Of a stretch of 38,110 nucleotides of DNA, positions 15,782 through 24,305 are shown in pieces. The DNA is taken from NCBI GenBank assembly GCA_013140775.1, contig JABFSA010000032.1, positions 1 through 38,110 on the forward strand, read 5' to 3'. A program made the position numbers and the translations under genes. Within the stretch, counting starts at the first letter, position 1. The number at the start of each line of letters is the position of its first letter. Below the pieces are notes generated by a model, which saw only the letters and a program-made list of their open reading frames with translations, made no database searches and was not told the DNA's origin. The DNA comes from Acidobacteriota bacterium (GTDB lineage Bacteria > Acidobacteriota > Vicinamibacteria > Vicinamibacterales > UBA2999).

Positions 15782-16872
15782 TGCTGTACCACCTCCTGCC
15801 CGATCTCGCGCCTTACTTCGGGGCGCTGAATGTCACCCGGTACATCACGTTCCGTACGGCTGCGGCGAGCCTGACTGCGCTCACGATCAGTCTTTTGCTC
15901 GGTCCCTGGCTGATTGCCAGGCTACGTGATTTCCAGATCGGTCAGGTGATCCGTCAGGAGGGTCCGCAGTCGCATCGCGCGAAGGCGGGCACGCCAACGA
16001 TGGGCGGCCTGCTGATTCTGACGGCGGCCATCGTGCCGACGCTGCTGTGGGCGGACCTCTCCAACCCCTATATATGGATCGCTGTCCTGGCCACCTGTGC
16101 CTTCGGGGCAGTTGGCTTCGCCGACGACTACCTGAAGATCGTGCGCCGGTCGCATCACGGTCTCATTCCGCGCTACAAGATGGGCGGCCAGATCATCGTG
16201 GGCCTCGCCGTTGGTCTGGCGGTGCTTTTTCTTGCCGAGCAGAACCCTCCGCTCTACAACACGCGTCTGATCTTCCCGTTCTTCAAGAATCTGATTCCGG
16301 ACCTCGGCGTCTTCTATCTCCCTTTCGCGGCCTTCGTGCTGGTGGCATGGTCGAACGCCGTGAACCTGACTGACGGCCTCGACGGTCTGGCGATCAGCAC
16401 CTTTGGCGTTGCCGCCGCGGCCTTCACGGCCCTGGCCTATGTCACGGGTCATGCGATCCTGGCTGACTACCTCCTTCTCGTCCGGTTTCCTCCCGCCGGC
16501 GAGCTGACGATTTTCTGCGGCGCGCTCGTCGGCGCAAGCCTCGGGTTCCTTTGGTACAACTCCTACCCCGCGGAGATCTTCATGGGGGACGTGGGCTCGC
16601 TGGCCCTCGGCGGCGCACTGGGCACGGTCGCGATCCTCATCAAACAGGAACTTCTCCTGGTCATCGTTGGTGGCGTATTCGTGCTCGAGGCGTCGTCTGT
16701 CGTCATCCAGGTCGCCTCTTTCAAGCTCACCGGCAAGCGCGTGTTCAAGATGGCGCCCATTCACCATCACTTCGAGCTCATCGGGTGGAGCGAGCCGAAG
16801 GTCATCACACGGTTCCTGATCCTGGCCGTCATCCTGGCCCTGTTCAGCCTGACGACGTTGAAGTTGCGGTGA
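15781..16872 (+). CDS. mraY: Phospho-MurNAc-pentapeptide transferase MraY
   Basis: A 363-residue integral membrane enzyme with about 10 predicted helices, normal size. It transfers phospho-MurNAc-pentapeptide to undecaprenyl phosphate, forming lipid I. Family motifs are in order: HRAKAGTPTMGGLLI, the Asp pair FADDYLKI, KMGGQI, SNAVNLTDGLDGLA with the catalytic Asp, YPAEIFMGDVGSLALGG, and the cytoplasmic APIHHHFELIGWSEPKV histidine loop. All key acidic and His residues are retained. It starts at the ATG overlapping the murF stop by one base and is followed by murD after 4 bp. Confidence 0.98.
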   Translation: MLYHLLPDLAPYFGALNVTRYITFRTAAASLTALTISLLLGPWLIARLRDFQIGQVIRQEGPQSHRAKAGTPTMGGLLILTAAIVPTLLWADLSNPYIWIAVLATCAFGAVGFADDYLKIVRRSHHGLIPRYKMGGQIIVGLAVGLAVLFLAEQNPPLYNTRLIFPFFKNLIPDLGVFYLPFAAFVLVAWSNAVNLTDGLDGLAISTFGVAAAAFTALAYVTGHAILADYLLLVRFPPAGELTIFCGALVGASLGFLWYNSYPAEIFMGDVGSLALGGALGTVAILIKQELLLVIVGGVFVLEASSVVIQVASFKLTGKRVFKMAPIHHHFELIGWSEPKVITRFLILAVILALFSLTTLKLR

Positions 16873-16876
16873 TGGT

Positions 16877-18274
16877 GTGGGCAATACCGAGTTCTCTGTT
16901 CGCGGGCGCCGGGTGGTGGTGGTCGGAGCCGCGCGCAGCGGCATTGCCGCAGCCGAGCTGCTTGCGAAACGTGGTGCGCGCGTGATGCTCACCGAACAGC
17001 GGCCGGCGTTCGATGGTGCCGATCACCTTCGAGCGACAGGGGTCGAGATCGAGGCCGGGGGACACAAGGAAGCCACGTTGGAGTCGGCTGATTTGATCGT
17101 GGCAAGCCCGGGGGTACCGCTCGAGAACCCGGTCTTCGACGGCGCCCGCCGCCGCGGGGTCGAGATGATCGGTGAGCTCGAGCTCGCGTCGCGCTGGCTG
17201 CGAGGGCGGGTGATCGCGATTACTGGAACCAAGGGGAAGTCAACGACGACCACGCTGGTGGGGCGGATGCTGACAGCGGCGGGATATCCCGTGCTTGTTG
17301 GCGGCAATATCGGAATCCCGTTGAGCAGCCAGGTGGAGGCGTCAACCCCGGAGACTGTGCATGTCGTAGAGGCCAGCAGTTTCCAGCTCGAGACGACCAA
17401 TACCTTTCGACCGTGGATCGCGTTGTGGCTGAACCTTGCCGACGACCATTTCGACCGGCACGCAGGCGTCGATGCGTATGTGTCCGCGAAAGCACGTGTC
17501 TTCGCCAACCAGACTGCCAACGACTGGGCGGTGCTGAACGCGGACGACGAGGTCGTGTCTGCGCAGGGTGCGCACACGGCCGCGCAGCGCGTTTACTTTT
17601 CGCTTGCAGACCACACGCAGACCGGGTTTGTCGTCGATGGTGACTGGATCGTGCAGCGGACCCCGACGAGTGTCGATCGCCTCTTGCCTGTGTCGGCCGT
17701 TGAGTTGGCCGGTCGTCACATGCTCAACAACGTGCTGGCGGCGACAGCCGTGGCGTCGATCGCCAGCGTGCCGTCCTCGGCGATGGTCGAAGCGTTGCGC
17801 GGGTTCCATGGCCTTCCGCACGTGATGGAGCCTGTGGCCACGATTGGCGGTGTTCGTTTCGTCAACGACTCCAAGGCCACCAATGTCGAGGCTGCGCGGC
17901 GGTCGATCGAAAGTTTCCCGGCGGGGGTCGTGGCCATCGTTGGCGGACATTTCAAGGGTGGTGACTTGCGCGACCTGCGCGAGCCGCTGTCGCAAAGGGG
18001 CGCAGCTGTCGTCGCGATCGGAACGGCAACGCCGCTTGTCCACGCGGCGCTCGACGGAGTCGTGCCGGTGCTCGATGCGGGTTCGATGCGCGAGGCGGTC
18101 GATCGTGCGTACGAAGCGGCGAGACCCCAAGGCGTTGTGCTGCTGGCGCCTGCCTGCGCCAGTTTCGACTGGTTCCGCGACTACGCGGAGCGTGGCGAGT
18201 CGTTCAAAGCAGAGGTCGCGAGGTTGGTGCAGTCGAGGGGAGCCGGACCGCGGGAGCCAAGGAGCGAAGAGTAG
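16877..18274 (+). CDS. murD: UDP-MurNAc-L-alanine:D-glutamate ligase MurD
   Basis: A 465-residue Mur ligase adding D-Glu to UDP-MurNAc-L-Ala. The N-terminal Rossmann domain starts VVVVGAARSGIAAAELL. The ATP loop is GTKGKSTTTTLVG, followed by GGNIGIPLSSQ and EASSFQLETT, which carries the MurD-specific Ser-Phe-Gln-Leu motif. NLADDHFDRHAG is in the central domain, and NDSKATNVEAARRS with GGHFKGGDL lies in the C-terminal domain. GTG at 16877 is the only start directly before the Rossmann strand, 4 bp after mraY. It ends before the one long gap of the cluster, a 240-bp spacer with nested inverted repeats. Confidence 0.97.
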   Translation: MGNTEFSVRGRRVVVVGAARSGIAAAELLAKRGARVMLTEQRPAFDGADHLRATGVEIEAGGHKEATLESADLIVASPGVPLENPVFDGARRRGVEMIGELELASRWLRGRVIAITGTKGKSTTTTLVGRMLTAAGYPVLVGGNIGIPLSSQVEASTPETVHVVEASSFQLETTNTFRPWIALWLNLADDHFDRHAGVDAYVSAKARVFANQTANDWAVLNADDEVVSAQGAHTAAQRVYFSLADHTQTGFVVDGDWIVQRTPTSVDRLLPVSAVELAGRHMLNNVLAATAVASIASVPSSAMVEALRGFHGLPHVMEPVATIGGVRFVNDSKATNVEAARRSIESFPAGVVAIVGGHFKGGDLRDLREPLSQRGAAVVAIGTATPLVHAALDGVVPVLDAGSMREAVDRAYEAARPQGVVLLAPACASFDWFRDYAERGESFKAEVARLVQSRGAGPREPRSEE

Positions 18275-18288
18275 AAGGAGCGTTACTT

Positions 18289-18427
18289 CAAGTCGCGAGC
18301 AGTGAGCAGTCGTCAGCCGGTTCGGCGCGGGGGGGAGTTGACCGCTGGGAACGCAGACTACCCCGGTCTGCGAGGTCGGTGTCCTCGTCCACGGACCGGC
18401 TGATGACCGCTGACTGCTCGCGTCTTG
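18289..18427. repeat. Imperfect long inverted repeat in the murD-ftsW spacer
   Basis: Two 37-nt arms (18289-18325 and 18391-18427) are inverted copies with about 31 matching positions. Each arm is made of degenerate 7-nt words (GAGCAGT, GAGCAGT, CGTCAGC in the left arm). The 65-nt centre holds its own perfect hairpin, CGCAGAC-N7-GTCTGCG (18352-18372). No coding signal is convincing across it. It looks like a REP-type dispersed intergenic element; the transcript could fold into a long cruciform that affects mRNA stability or upstream termination. Confidence 0.7.
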
Positions 18428-18430
18428 ATT

Positions 18431-18456
18431 CGGGATCGGGATCCTACCCGATCCCG
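18431..18456 (+). terminator. Perfect 10-bp GC-rich hairpin upstream of ftsW (terminator or processing site)
   Basis: CGGGATCGGG, a 6-nt loop (ATCCTA) and CCCGATCCCG form an uninterrupted stem. It follows directly after the long inverted repeat, 58 bp before the ftsW ATG. No T tract follows, so factor-independent termination would be weak; an attenuator or RNase barrier is equally likely. Confidence 0.4.
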
Positions 18457-18514
18457 GCCTGGGAGTGTTTCGGGCAATGACGGGAAGAACTGTAGGGCTT
18501 CGGGAGGTTGTGAG

Positions 18515-19615
18515 ATGGCACGCACGCTGAAATACGACAAGGTGCTCTTTACCGCGGCGCTGCTGCTGGTCTGCGCAAGCGTCGTGATGGTGTACAGCGC
18601 ATCAGCCATTCTGGCGCTCGAGCGATTCGAGGAGCCCTATCTCTTCCTGACGAAGCAGGTGATGTGGGTCGTCCTCGGGCTGGCCGTGCTGGCAATTGCC
18701 ATGCGCGTGGACTACAGGACCTATCGTAACGACACGTTTGTCTGGTCGCTGCTCGGTCTTGTGGGCCTTGCGCTTGTCGTGGTGCTTTTCAGCGCTCCAG
18801 TCAACGGCACCCGTCGGTGGTTCGGGGTGGGCGGACTGGGGATACAGCCATCGGAGCTCGCAAAGATCGGCTGCATCCTATTCACTGCCCTGATGCTCGA
18901 GCGGCGAATGCATCGGATAGACGAATTGTCCTATTCCTTATTGCCCGTCGGTATCGTGACCGGCGCGCTCGTCGGCCTGATTCTCTTCCAGCCAGATTTC
19001 GGCACGGCAGTCGCAATCATGCTGATCGTGACCGTCATGGTGTTCGCCGCCGGACTTCACTATCGCTATTTCATAGGAACGCTTCTCGCGGTTATCCCCA
19101 TCGCCACTTGGATTCTCCTCGCCGAACCCTACAGGATGCGCCGCATCCTTGCGTTTCTGAACCCCGAGGCTGATCCGCTGGGCGACGGCTTTCAGATCCT
19201 GCAGTCGTTGATCGCGGTCGGTACTGGTGGTGTGTTCGGGCGTGGGTTGATGGAGGGCGTGCAGAAGCTGTTCTATCTACCCGAACCGCACACCGACTTC
19301 ATCTTCGCCGTGATTGCCGAAGAGCTGGGACTGATCGGAGCGACCGCCACCCTCGCCTGTTTCTGTCTGATTGCCTGGCGGGGCACGCGCATCGCGCTTC
19401 GGGCACAGGACAGTTTCGGATCGTTCATGGCGCTCGGGCTCACGGCAATGATCGTCGTCCAGGCGTTCATCAACATGAGCGTTGTGCTCGCCTTGATGCC
19501 AACGAAAGGCATTCCGCTGCCGCTCGTCAGCTTCGGTGGATCCTCGCTGCTCATCAGCCTGCTCGGGATGGGGATGCTGTTGAACATCTCGCAGCACGAG
19601 ACGGTCGCCAGATGA
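18515..19615 (+). CDS. ftsW: Septal peptidoglycan glycosyltransferase FtsW (SEDS family)
   Basis: A 366-residue polytopic SEDS protein with about 10 predicted helices. It polymerises lipid II into septal glycan with FtsI. Motifs seen are YSASAI in helix 1, NGTRRWFGVGGLGIQPSELAK, FQPDFGTA, RGLMEGVQKLFYLPEPHTDFIF with the catalytic Asp, EELGLIGA, and PLVSFGGSSLL near the C-terminus. The ATG at 18515 is chosen because GGGAGG lies 7 nt upstream and the helices start just after it. An in-frame ATG at 18425 would add 30 residues read through the spacer repeats and is rejected. It is the first gene after the only long gap in the cluster, so it may head a second transcript. Confidence 0.96.
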   Translation: MARTLKYDKVLFTAALLLVCASVVMVYSASAILALERFEEPYLFLTKQVMWVVLGLAVLAIAMRVDYRTYRNDTFVWSLLGLVGLALVVVLFSAPVNGTRRWFGVGGLGIQPSELAKIGCILFTALMLERRMHRIDELSYSLLPVGIVTGALVGLILFQPDFGTAVAIMLIVTVMVFAAGLHYRYFIGTLLAVIPIATWILLAEPYRMRRILAFLNPEADPLGDGFQILQSLIAVGTGGVFGRGLMEGVQKLFYLPEPHTDFIFAVIAEELGLIGATATLACFCLIAWRGTRIALRAQDSFGSFMALGLTAMIVVQAFINMSVVLALMPTKGIPLPLVSFGGSSLLISLLGMGMLLNISQHETVAR

Positions 19616-19627
19616 CGACGGGCTCGA

Positions 19628-19667
19628 GGTGCGAGGGTGCGGGGGTGCGAGGGTGCGGCGGTGAGAG
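19628..19667 (+). repeat. Five tandem copies of the octamer GGTGCGRG between ftsW and murG
   Basis: Units are GGTGCGAG, GGTGCGGG, GGTGCGAG, GGTGCGGC and GGTGAGAG, filling most of the 73-bp ftsW-murG spacer. The same word recurs in the tRNA-rpoD spacer at 34456. It ends about 21 bp before the murG GTG. It is too short and gap-free to be a CRISPR array. Confidence 0.75.
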
Positions 19668-19688
19668 GGTTCAACGGGGTGATGTTGC

Positions 19689-20795
19689 GTGTCGCTATCC
19701 GTCTTGATAGCGGGTGGCGGGACAGGGGGACATCTGTACCCGGGCATTGCCGTCGCGCGTGCGCTGCTGGAGCAGGCTCCGGACACGCAGGTCGCGTTCG
19801 TGGGGACCGCTGCCGGCATCGAGGCGCGGGTGATCCCACGGGAAGGCTTTGCGCTCGAGTTGATTCGGGCGGCGGGCTTGAAGGGCAAGTCGATCAAGGC
19901 GCTCGTACGAGGCATGACGATGCTGCCGCTTGGTGGGCTGGATGCGTGGTACGTGATCTCGCGCCGGCGGCCGTCGATGGTGGTGGGAGTGGGTGGCTAC
20001 AGCTCGGGACCAGTGGTGATGCTCGCCGCGTTGAGAGGCATCCCGACACTGCTCATGGAGCAGAACGTTGTGCCGGGTCTCACGAACCGATTGCTGGCGC
20101 CTGTGGTTGATGCCGCCGCGGTGACGTACGAGGAGAGTGTGCGGTTCTTCGGGAAGAAGGCGTTTGTCTCCGGGAATCCGGTGCGGCCGGAGTTTCTCCA
20201 CCAGAGTCGGATATCTGGTGCGAGCAATGCCAGCGAGGATCAGCCCTCGGGTTCTGATGCGGTGCGGTTGCTTGTCTTTGGTGGTTCACAGGGCGCACAT
20301 GCGATCAACGTCGCAATGGTTGGGGCGGCAACACGGCTGGCCGCCAGCTCGCCTCAGCTGCGGATCACGCATCAGACCGGCGAGCGTGACCTGGAGATGG
20401 TTCGGGAAGGGTATAAGCGGGCCGGGCTCGACGCGCGCGTCGAGGCGTTCCTCTACGAAATGGACCGTGAGATGAAGGCCGCGGACCTCGTTGTGAGCCG
20501 GGCGGGTGCAACCACGTTGGCGGAACTCGCTGCCTCGGGGAAGGCCTCGATTCTGGTTCCTCTACCGACCGCGACTGACGACCACCAGCGCCGCAACGCG
20601 GAGGCCCTGGTTCAGCAGGGTGCCGCGGTGATGGTTGTGGAGCGTGAGTTCACTGGTGATCGAGTGGCGAACGAGATCCTGGAACTGGCGCGAGACCCGC
20701 GGCGTCGTTCTGAGATCGGCACGGCGGCTCGAAGCCTCGCGCGACCCGATGCCGCACGCGTGATCGCGGAGAAAGTCGTGTCACTTGCTCGGTAG
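19689..20795 (+). CDS. murG: Lipid II synthase MurG (UDP-GlcNAc transferase)
   Basis: A 368-residue GT28 glycosyltransferase, usual length. It adds GlcNAc to lipid I on the cytoplasmic face, making lipid II. The N-terminal G-loop GGGTGGHLYPGIAVA is directly after the start, GVGGYSSGPVVMLA is the second glycine loop, EQNVVPGLTNRL follows, and the C-terminal domain has LVFGGSQGAHAIN and the UDP-GlcNAc site SRAGATTLAELAASGKASILVPLP. The start is GTG at 19689, five residues before the first strand. It overlaps murC by 11 bp. The hydrophobic patch for membrane association is expected near the first domain. Confidence 0.97.
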   Translation: MSLSVLIAGGGTGGHLYPGIAVARALLEQAPDTQVAFVGTAAGIEARVIPREGFALELIRAAGLKGKSIKALVRGMTMLPLGGLDAWYVISRRRPSMVVGVGGYSSGPVVMLAALRGIPTLLMEQNVVPGLTNRLLAPVVDAAAVTYEESVRFFGKKAFVSGNPVRPEFLHQSRISGASNASEDQPSGSDAVRLLVFGGSQGAHAINVAMVGAATRLAASSPQLRITHQTGERDLEMVREGYKRAGLDARVEAFLYEMDREMKAADLVVSRAGATTLAELAASGKASILVPLPTATDDHQRRNAEALVQQGAAVMVVEREFTGDRVANEILELARDPRRRSEIGTAARSLARPDAARVIAEKVVSLAR

Positions 20796-22209
20796 GACAC
20801 GACGGATCCATTTCGTTGGCATCGGCGGGATCGGTATGAGCGGGATTGCCGAGCTGCTTGCAAACCTCGGCTACGACGTCAGCGGTTCGGATTTGAAAGC
20901 GTCGGACGCGACTCGAAGGCTCGGCACCCTTGGCGTCTCGGTGCACGAGGGCCACAGGGCCGAGAACGTCGGCGAGGCAGAAGTTGTGGTGGTGTCGTCA
21001 GCGGTGCGCCAGACGAACCCCGAAGTGGTCGAGGCGCGGCGGCGTGGCATCCCGGTCATTGCGAGAGCGGAGATGCTCGCGGGACTCATGCGTCTTCGCT
21101 TTTCGGTCGCGGTGGCCGGTTCGCACGGGAAGACGACGACGACCTCGATGATTGCGTTTGCACTGGAGCGCAATGGCCTGGATCCGGACGCGGTCATCGG
21201 CGGGAGATTGCGCGTGTTTGGCAGCAGTGCACGGCTCGGCAGGGGTGAGTACATGGTGGCGGAAGCAGACGAAAGCGACCGTTCGTTCCTCATGCTCTGG
21301 CCGTCGATTGCCGTGATGACAAACATCGATCACGAGCATATGGAGAGCTACGGCAGCTTCGACGACCTGCAAGGTGCGTTTGCGGAATTTGCTAACAAGG
21401 TGCCGTTCTACGGCAGCGCAATCGCGTGCGCCGATGATCCCGGCCTTGCCGCGATTCTGCCGCAGGTATCGCGGCGGCTGCTCACCTATGGCCTGACCTC
21501 GACAACACCACCCGAGGGTATCCACCCCGCGTCGCATCTGGGCGGAACGGCCGTCGAGCTCGGGGCGTTCGGTGGCCGTTGCCAGGTGCACCGATGGCAC
21601 GACGAGAAGATTGACACGCTCGGTGTCCTCGAACTCTCGGTGCCTGGCCGGCACAACCTGCAGAACGCGTTAGCCGCGGTCGCGGTGGCGTCAGAGCTCG
21701 GGATCGACTTCGAGCAGACCGCGTCTGCCCTTCGCGCATTCGAAGGGGCTGAGCGCCGCTTCGAACGTCACGGTGAAGTTGGGGGAGTGCTCGTCATAGA
21801 CGATTACGCGCACCACCCGACAGAGATTGCCGCCGTCCTCGCGGCCGCACGTGCCACGCTTGGCCGTCGTCTCGTCGTGGCGTTCCAGCCGCATCGCTAC
21901 AGCCGGACGCAACGCCTGCTCGAGGACTTTGGCCCCGCGCTCAGGGAGGCCGACGAGATCGTCCTCGCCGACATCTACACCGCCGGCGAAGATCCCATTC
22001 CTGGCGTCACGCTCGACGCGCTCGCGGACGCGATCCGCCGCGGCTCGGGCCGGCCCGTTCGCATCGCGAAAGCAATCGACGATTTGGTGCCCGCGCTCAT
22101 CGCTCTCGCCAGGCCCGGCGATGCCGTGATCACGCTCGGTGCCGGCTCGATCGGCACCCTGCCGAAACGGCTGGTCGAGGCGCTGGCACATCCGGAGACA
22201 ACAACCTGA
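20785..22209 (+). CDS. murC: UDP-N-acetylmuramate:L-alanine ligase MurC
   Basis: A 474-residue Mur ligase catalysing the first amino-acid addition to UDP-MurNAc. GIGGIGMSGIAELL opens the N-terminal domain, GSHGKTTTTSMIA is the ATP loop, EADESDRSFL and NIDHEHMESYGSFDDL form the central active site, and DDYAHHPTEIAAVLAA with FQPHRYSRTQ mark the C-terminal domain. The start is TTG at 20785, inside the murG end (11-bp overlap); no ATG precedes the conserved first strand. The stop shares one base with the ftsQ ATG. Many dcw clusters have murB and ddl at this point; here they are missing. Confidence 0.96.
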   Translation: MLGRTRRIHFVGIGGIGMSGIAELLANLGYDVSGSDLKASDATRRLGTLGVSVHEGHRAENVGEAEVVVVSSAVRQTNPEVVEARRRGIPVIARAEMLAGLMRLRFSVAVAGSHGKTTTTSMIAFALERNGLDPDAVIGGRLRVFGSSARLGRGEYMVAEADESDRSFLMLWPSIAVMTNIDHEHMESYGSFDDLQGAFAEFANKVPFYGSAIACADDPGLAAILPQVSRRLLTYGLTSTTPPEGIHPASHLGGTAVELGAFGGRCQVHRWHDEKIDTLGVLELSVPGRHNLQNALAAVAVASELGIDFEQTASALRAFEGAERRFERHGEVGGVLVIDDYAHHPTEIAAVLAAARATLGRRLVVAFQPHRYSRTQRLLEDFGPALREADEIVLADIYTAGEDPIPGVTLDALADAIRRGSGRPVRIAKAIDDLVPALIALARPGDAVITLGAGSIGTLPKRLVEALAHPETTT

Positions 22210-23057
22210 TGGCCGTCACTGCACCTGCGGACAAGCGATTTCGACGGGCCCGCGTCAGTCCGGCGAAGCGGCGCCGCTACTTCGATCTCTCGGGCCGACG
22301 GTTCACGTATGTCGCACTCGGTCTCGCCGTGATCCTCTATGGAGGCTATCGCGGAGTGCAGTCGGTGCTGAGGAACTCCGGACTGACCGTGTCTCGCATC
22401 ACCGTGACCGGCAATACAGCACTTTCGCGCGAAGACGTGGAGACTCGACTCGAAGGGCTGCGCGGCATGCACATGCTGGCGATCGACCTCGAAGAATGGC
22501 GCCAGAAGGTGCTCGAGTCGCCATGGATTGAGACGGCGAACGTTCGCCGTGTGTTTCCAGGGTCAATAGACGTCCAGGTTGTCGAACGACGCCCCATGGC
22601 CGTCGGCCGAATCGGGAACGCCCTCTACCTGATCGATCAGCGCGGAGGCGTGATCGACGAATACGGAGGCAGCCACGGCGACTTCGACCTTCCTCTTATC
22701 GATGGCCTGGCGGTGGGCGGATCGAGCCGCGACAGCGGACCCATGGTCGATGAGGCTCGCGCCGCGCTGGCTGGCCGTCTGATGGCATCCCTCCAGGCGC
22801 ACCCGGATCTCGCGGGGCGGGTATCGCAAATCGACGTCACGAATCCGCGCGACGCGGTCGTGATCCTCGAAGGCGACACCGCCCTCATCCGCGTCGGGAC
22901 GGATCAGTTCGCGGAGCGGCTGCAGTCGTACATCGATGTCGCGCCGGCCCTTCGGGACCAGGTGCCGAACATTGACTACGTGGACGTCCGTTTTGGCGAA
23001 AGGTTCTTCGTCAAGGGGCAGCCTTCACGAGGCGCGAGCCGGAAAGGTGGAGGGTAA
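22209..23057 (+). CDS. ftsQ: Cell division protein FtsQ (DivIB), POTRA domain
   Basis: A 282-residue bitopic protein. A basic cytoplasmic N-terminus (RRARVSPAKRRRYF) is followed by one membrane helix (about 35-51). The POTRA domain begins at SRITVTGNTALSREDVETRL and runs to about 125 (NVRRVFPGSIDVQVVERRP). The beta domain contains ALYLIDQRGGVIDEYG and LPLIDGL, both typical of FtsQ. It recruits FtsL and FtsB and links early and late divisome parts in the periplasm. The C-terminal tail is basic and Gly-rich. The ATG overlaps the murC stop by one base and ftsA follows after 7 bp. Confidence 0.93.
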   Translation: MAVTAPADKRFRRARVSPAKRRRYFDLSGRRFTYVALGLAVILYGGYRGVQSVLRNSGLTVSRITVTGNTALSREDVETRLEGLRGMHMLAIDLEEWRQKVLESPWIETANVRRVFPGSIDVQVVERRPMAVGRIGNALYLIDQRGGVIDEYGGSHGDFDLPLIDGLAVGGSSRDSGPMVDEARAALAGRLMASLQAHPDLAGRVSQIDVTNPRDAVVILEGDTALIRVGTDQFAERLQSYIDVAPALRDQVPNIDYVDVRFGERFFVKGQPSRGASRKGGG

Positions 23058-23064
23058 GGGAGAC

Positions 23065-24294
23065 ATGGCTCGCAAAGAACGGTATCTCGTAGGACTGGAC
23101 GTCGGCACGTCGAACGTGTGCGCCGTCGTCGGTGAGGTCCACGACGATCGCTCCCTCGACATCGTCGGCATCGGCGTCGCCGAGTCCCGCGGCATCAAAC
23201 GGGGTGTTGTCGTCAACCTCGAGGCAGCAGTCGAGTCGATAAAGAAGGCGATCGAGGAAGCCGAGTTGATGGCCGGGGTCGAGATCGACACCGTGCACCT
23301 CTCGCTCTCAGGCCCCCACGTCAAAGGGTTCAACAGCCGCGGGGTCGTGGCGGTTGCCGGCAAGAACCGGGAAATCACTCGAGACGACGTGCGGCGCGCG
23401 ATTGAGGCGGCCAAGGCCGTGACGCTGCCTGCCGGGCGCGAAATCCTCCACGTGCTGCCTCAGGACTTCGTCGTTGACGAGCAGGACGGCATCGGTGCGC
23501 CCGTCGGTATGAGCGGTGCACGGCTCGAGGTGAACGTGCACATCGTGACAGGTGCCACGTCCTCGACCCAGAACATCATCGCCTGCGTGAACCGCGCCGG
23601 AGTGACCGTCGTGGATACCGTGATCGAGCAACTCGCGGCTGCCGAGTCTGTGCTGACCCAGGATGAGAAGGATCTGGGTGTGGCGCTCGTGGATATCGGA
23701 GGCGGCACCGCGTCGCTGGCGATCTTCGAACGCGGCAGCCTGTGGCACACCGGTGTGGTGGTTGTGGGTGGCGACCACTTCACGAGCGATATCGCGGTCG
23801 GGTTGCGGACGCCCATGCCGGACGCGGAGAAACTGAAGCGCAAAAACGGGTGCGCGCTGTCGTCGATGGTAGACGAGGATGAGACAATCGAGGTTCCGAG
23901 TGTCGGTGGGCGCAAACCCCGGCTGATGGCTCGCCGCATCCTCTCTGAAATTCTGCAGCCGCGTGCGGAAGAGATCTTCCATCTCGTCTGGGATGAGATC
24001 CGCCGCGCGGGGTACGAGAAGTCGCTTCATTCAGGAATCGTCCTGACCGGTGGCGGATCGATTCTCGAGGGGATGCCCGAGATCGCGGAACAGATTTTTG
24101 ATTTGCCGATCCGGCGGGGGTGCCCGTCCGATGTCGGCGGGCTGTCGGATCACGTGAACAGCCCGACATTTGCAACGCCCGTGGGGCTCGTGCTGTATGC
24201 GCATCGCAATCGTCCACCCGACCCGCATACACATGGTGGCGCGTTCGGGCGGATCGTGGATCGCTTAAAAGTGGTTTTCAAGGAATTCTTCTGA
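23065..24294 (+). CDS. ftsA: Cell division protein FtsA
   Basis: A 409-residue actin-like ATPase that tethers FtsZ to the membrane. [15 protein letters not shown] (phosphate 1) starts at about residue 10, the 1C domain carries [20 protein letters not shown] and [14 protein letters not shown], phosphate 2 is [13 protein letters not shown], and [11 protein letters not shown] is the adenosine motif. The end, [16 protein letters not shown], has the amphipathic look of the FtsA membrane-targeting helix. ATG 23065 is chosen: AGGGAG precedes it and the phosphate strand follows. The in-frame ATG at 22936 lies deep in ftsQ and would add 43 shadow residues. ftsZ starts 11 bp downstream. Confidence 0.96.
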   Translation: MARKERYLVGLDVGTSNVCAVVGEVHDDRSLDIVGIGVAESRGIKRGVVVNLEAAVESIKKAIEEAELMAGVEIDTVHLSLSGPHVKGFNSRGVVAVAGKNREITRDDVRRAIEAAKAVTLPAGREILHVLPQDFVVDEQDGIGAPVGMSGARLEVNVHIVTGATSSTQNIIACVNRAGVTVVDTVIEQLAAAESVLTQDEKDLGVALVDIGGGTASLAIFERGSLWHTGVVVVGGDHFTSDIAVGLRTPMPDAEKLKRKNGCALSSMVDEDETIEVPSVGGRKPRLMARRILSEILQPRAEEIFHLVWDEIRRAGYEKSLHSGIVLTGGGSILEGMPEIAEQIFDLPIRRGCPSDVGGLSDHVNSPTFATPVGLVLYAHRNRPPDPHTHGGAFGRIVDRLKVVFKEFF

Positions 24295-24305
24295 CGGAGG
24301 CTCGC

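Noticed and set aside
19628..19667. CRISPR-like array
   Set aside because: The units are 8 bp and directly adjacent, with no spacers and no cas genes nearby.
22936..23064. Longer N-terminus for FtsA
   Set aside because: The extra 43 codons lie inside ftsQ and are not conserved; ATG 23065 has a ribosome site and directly precedes the first strand.
24120..24305. Longer N-terminus for FtsZ
   Set aside because: The extra 62 codons lie inside ftsA; ATG 24306 has GGAGG at proper spacing.
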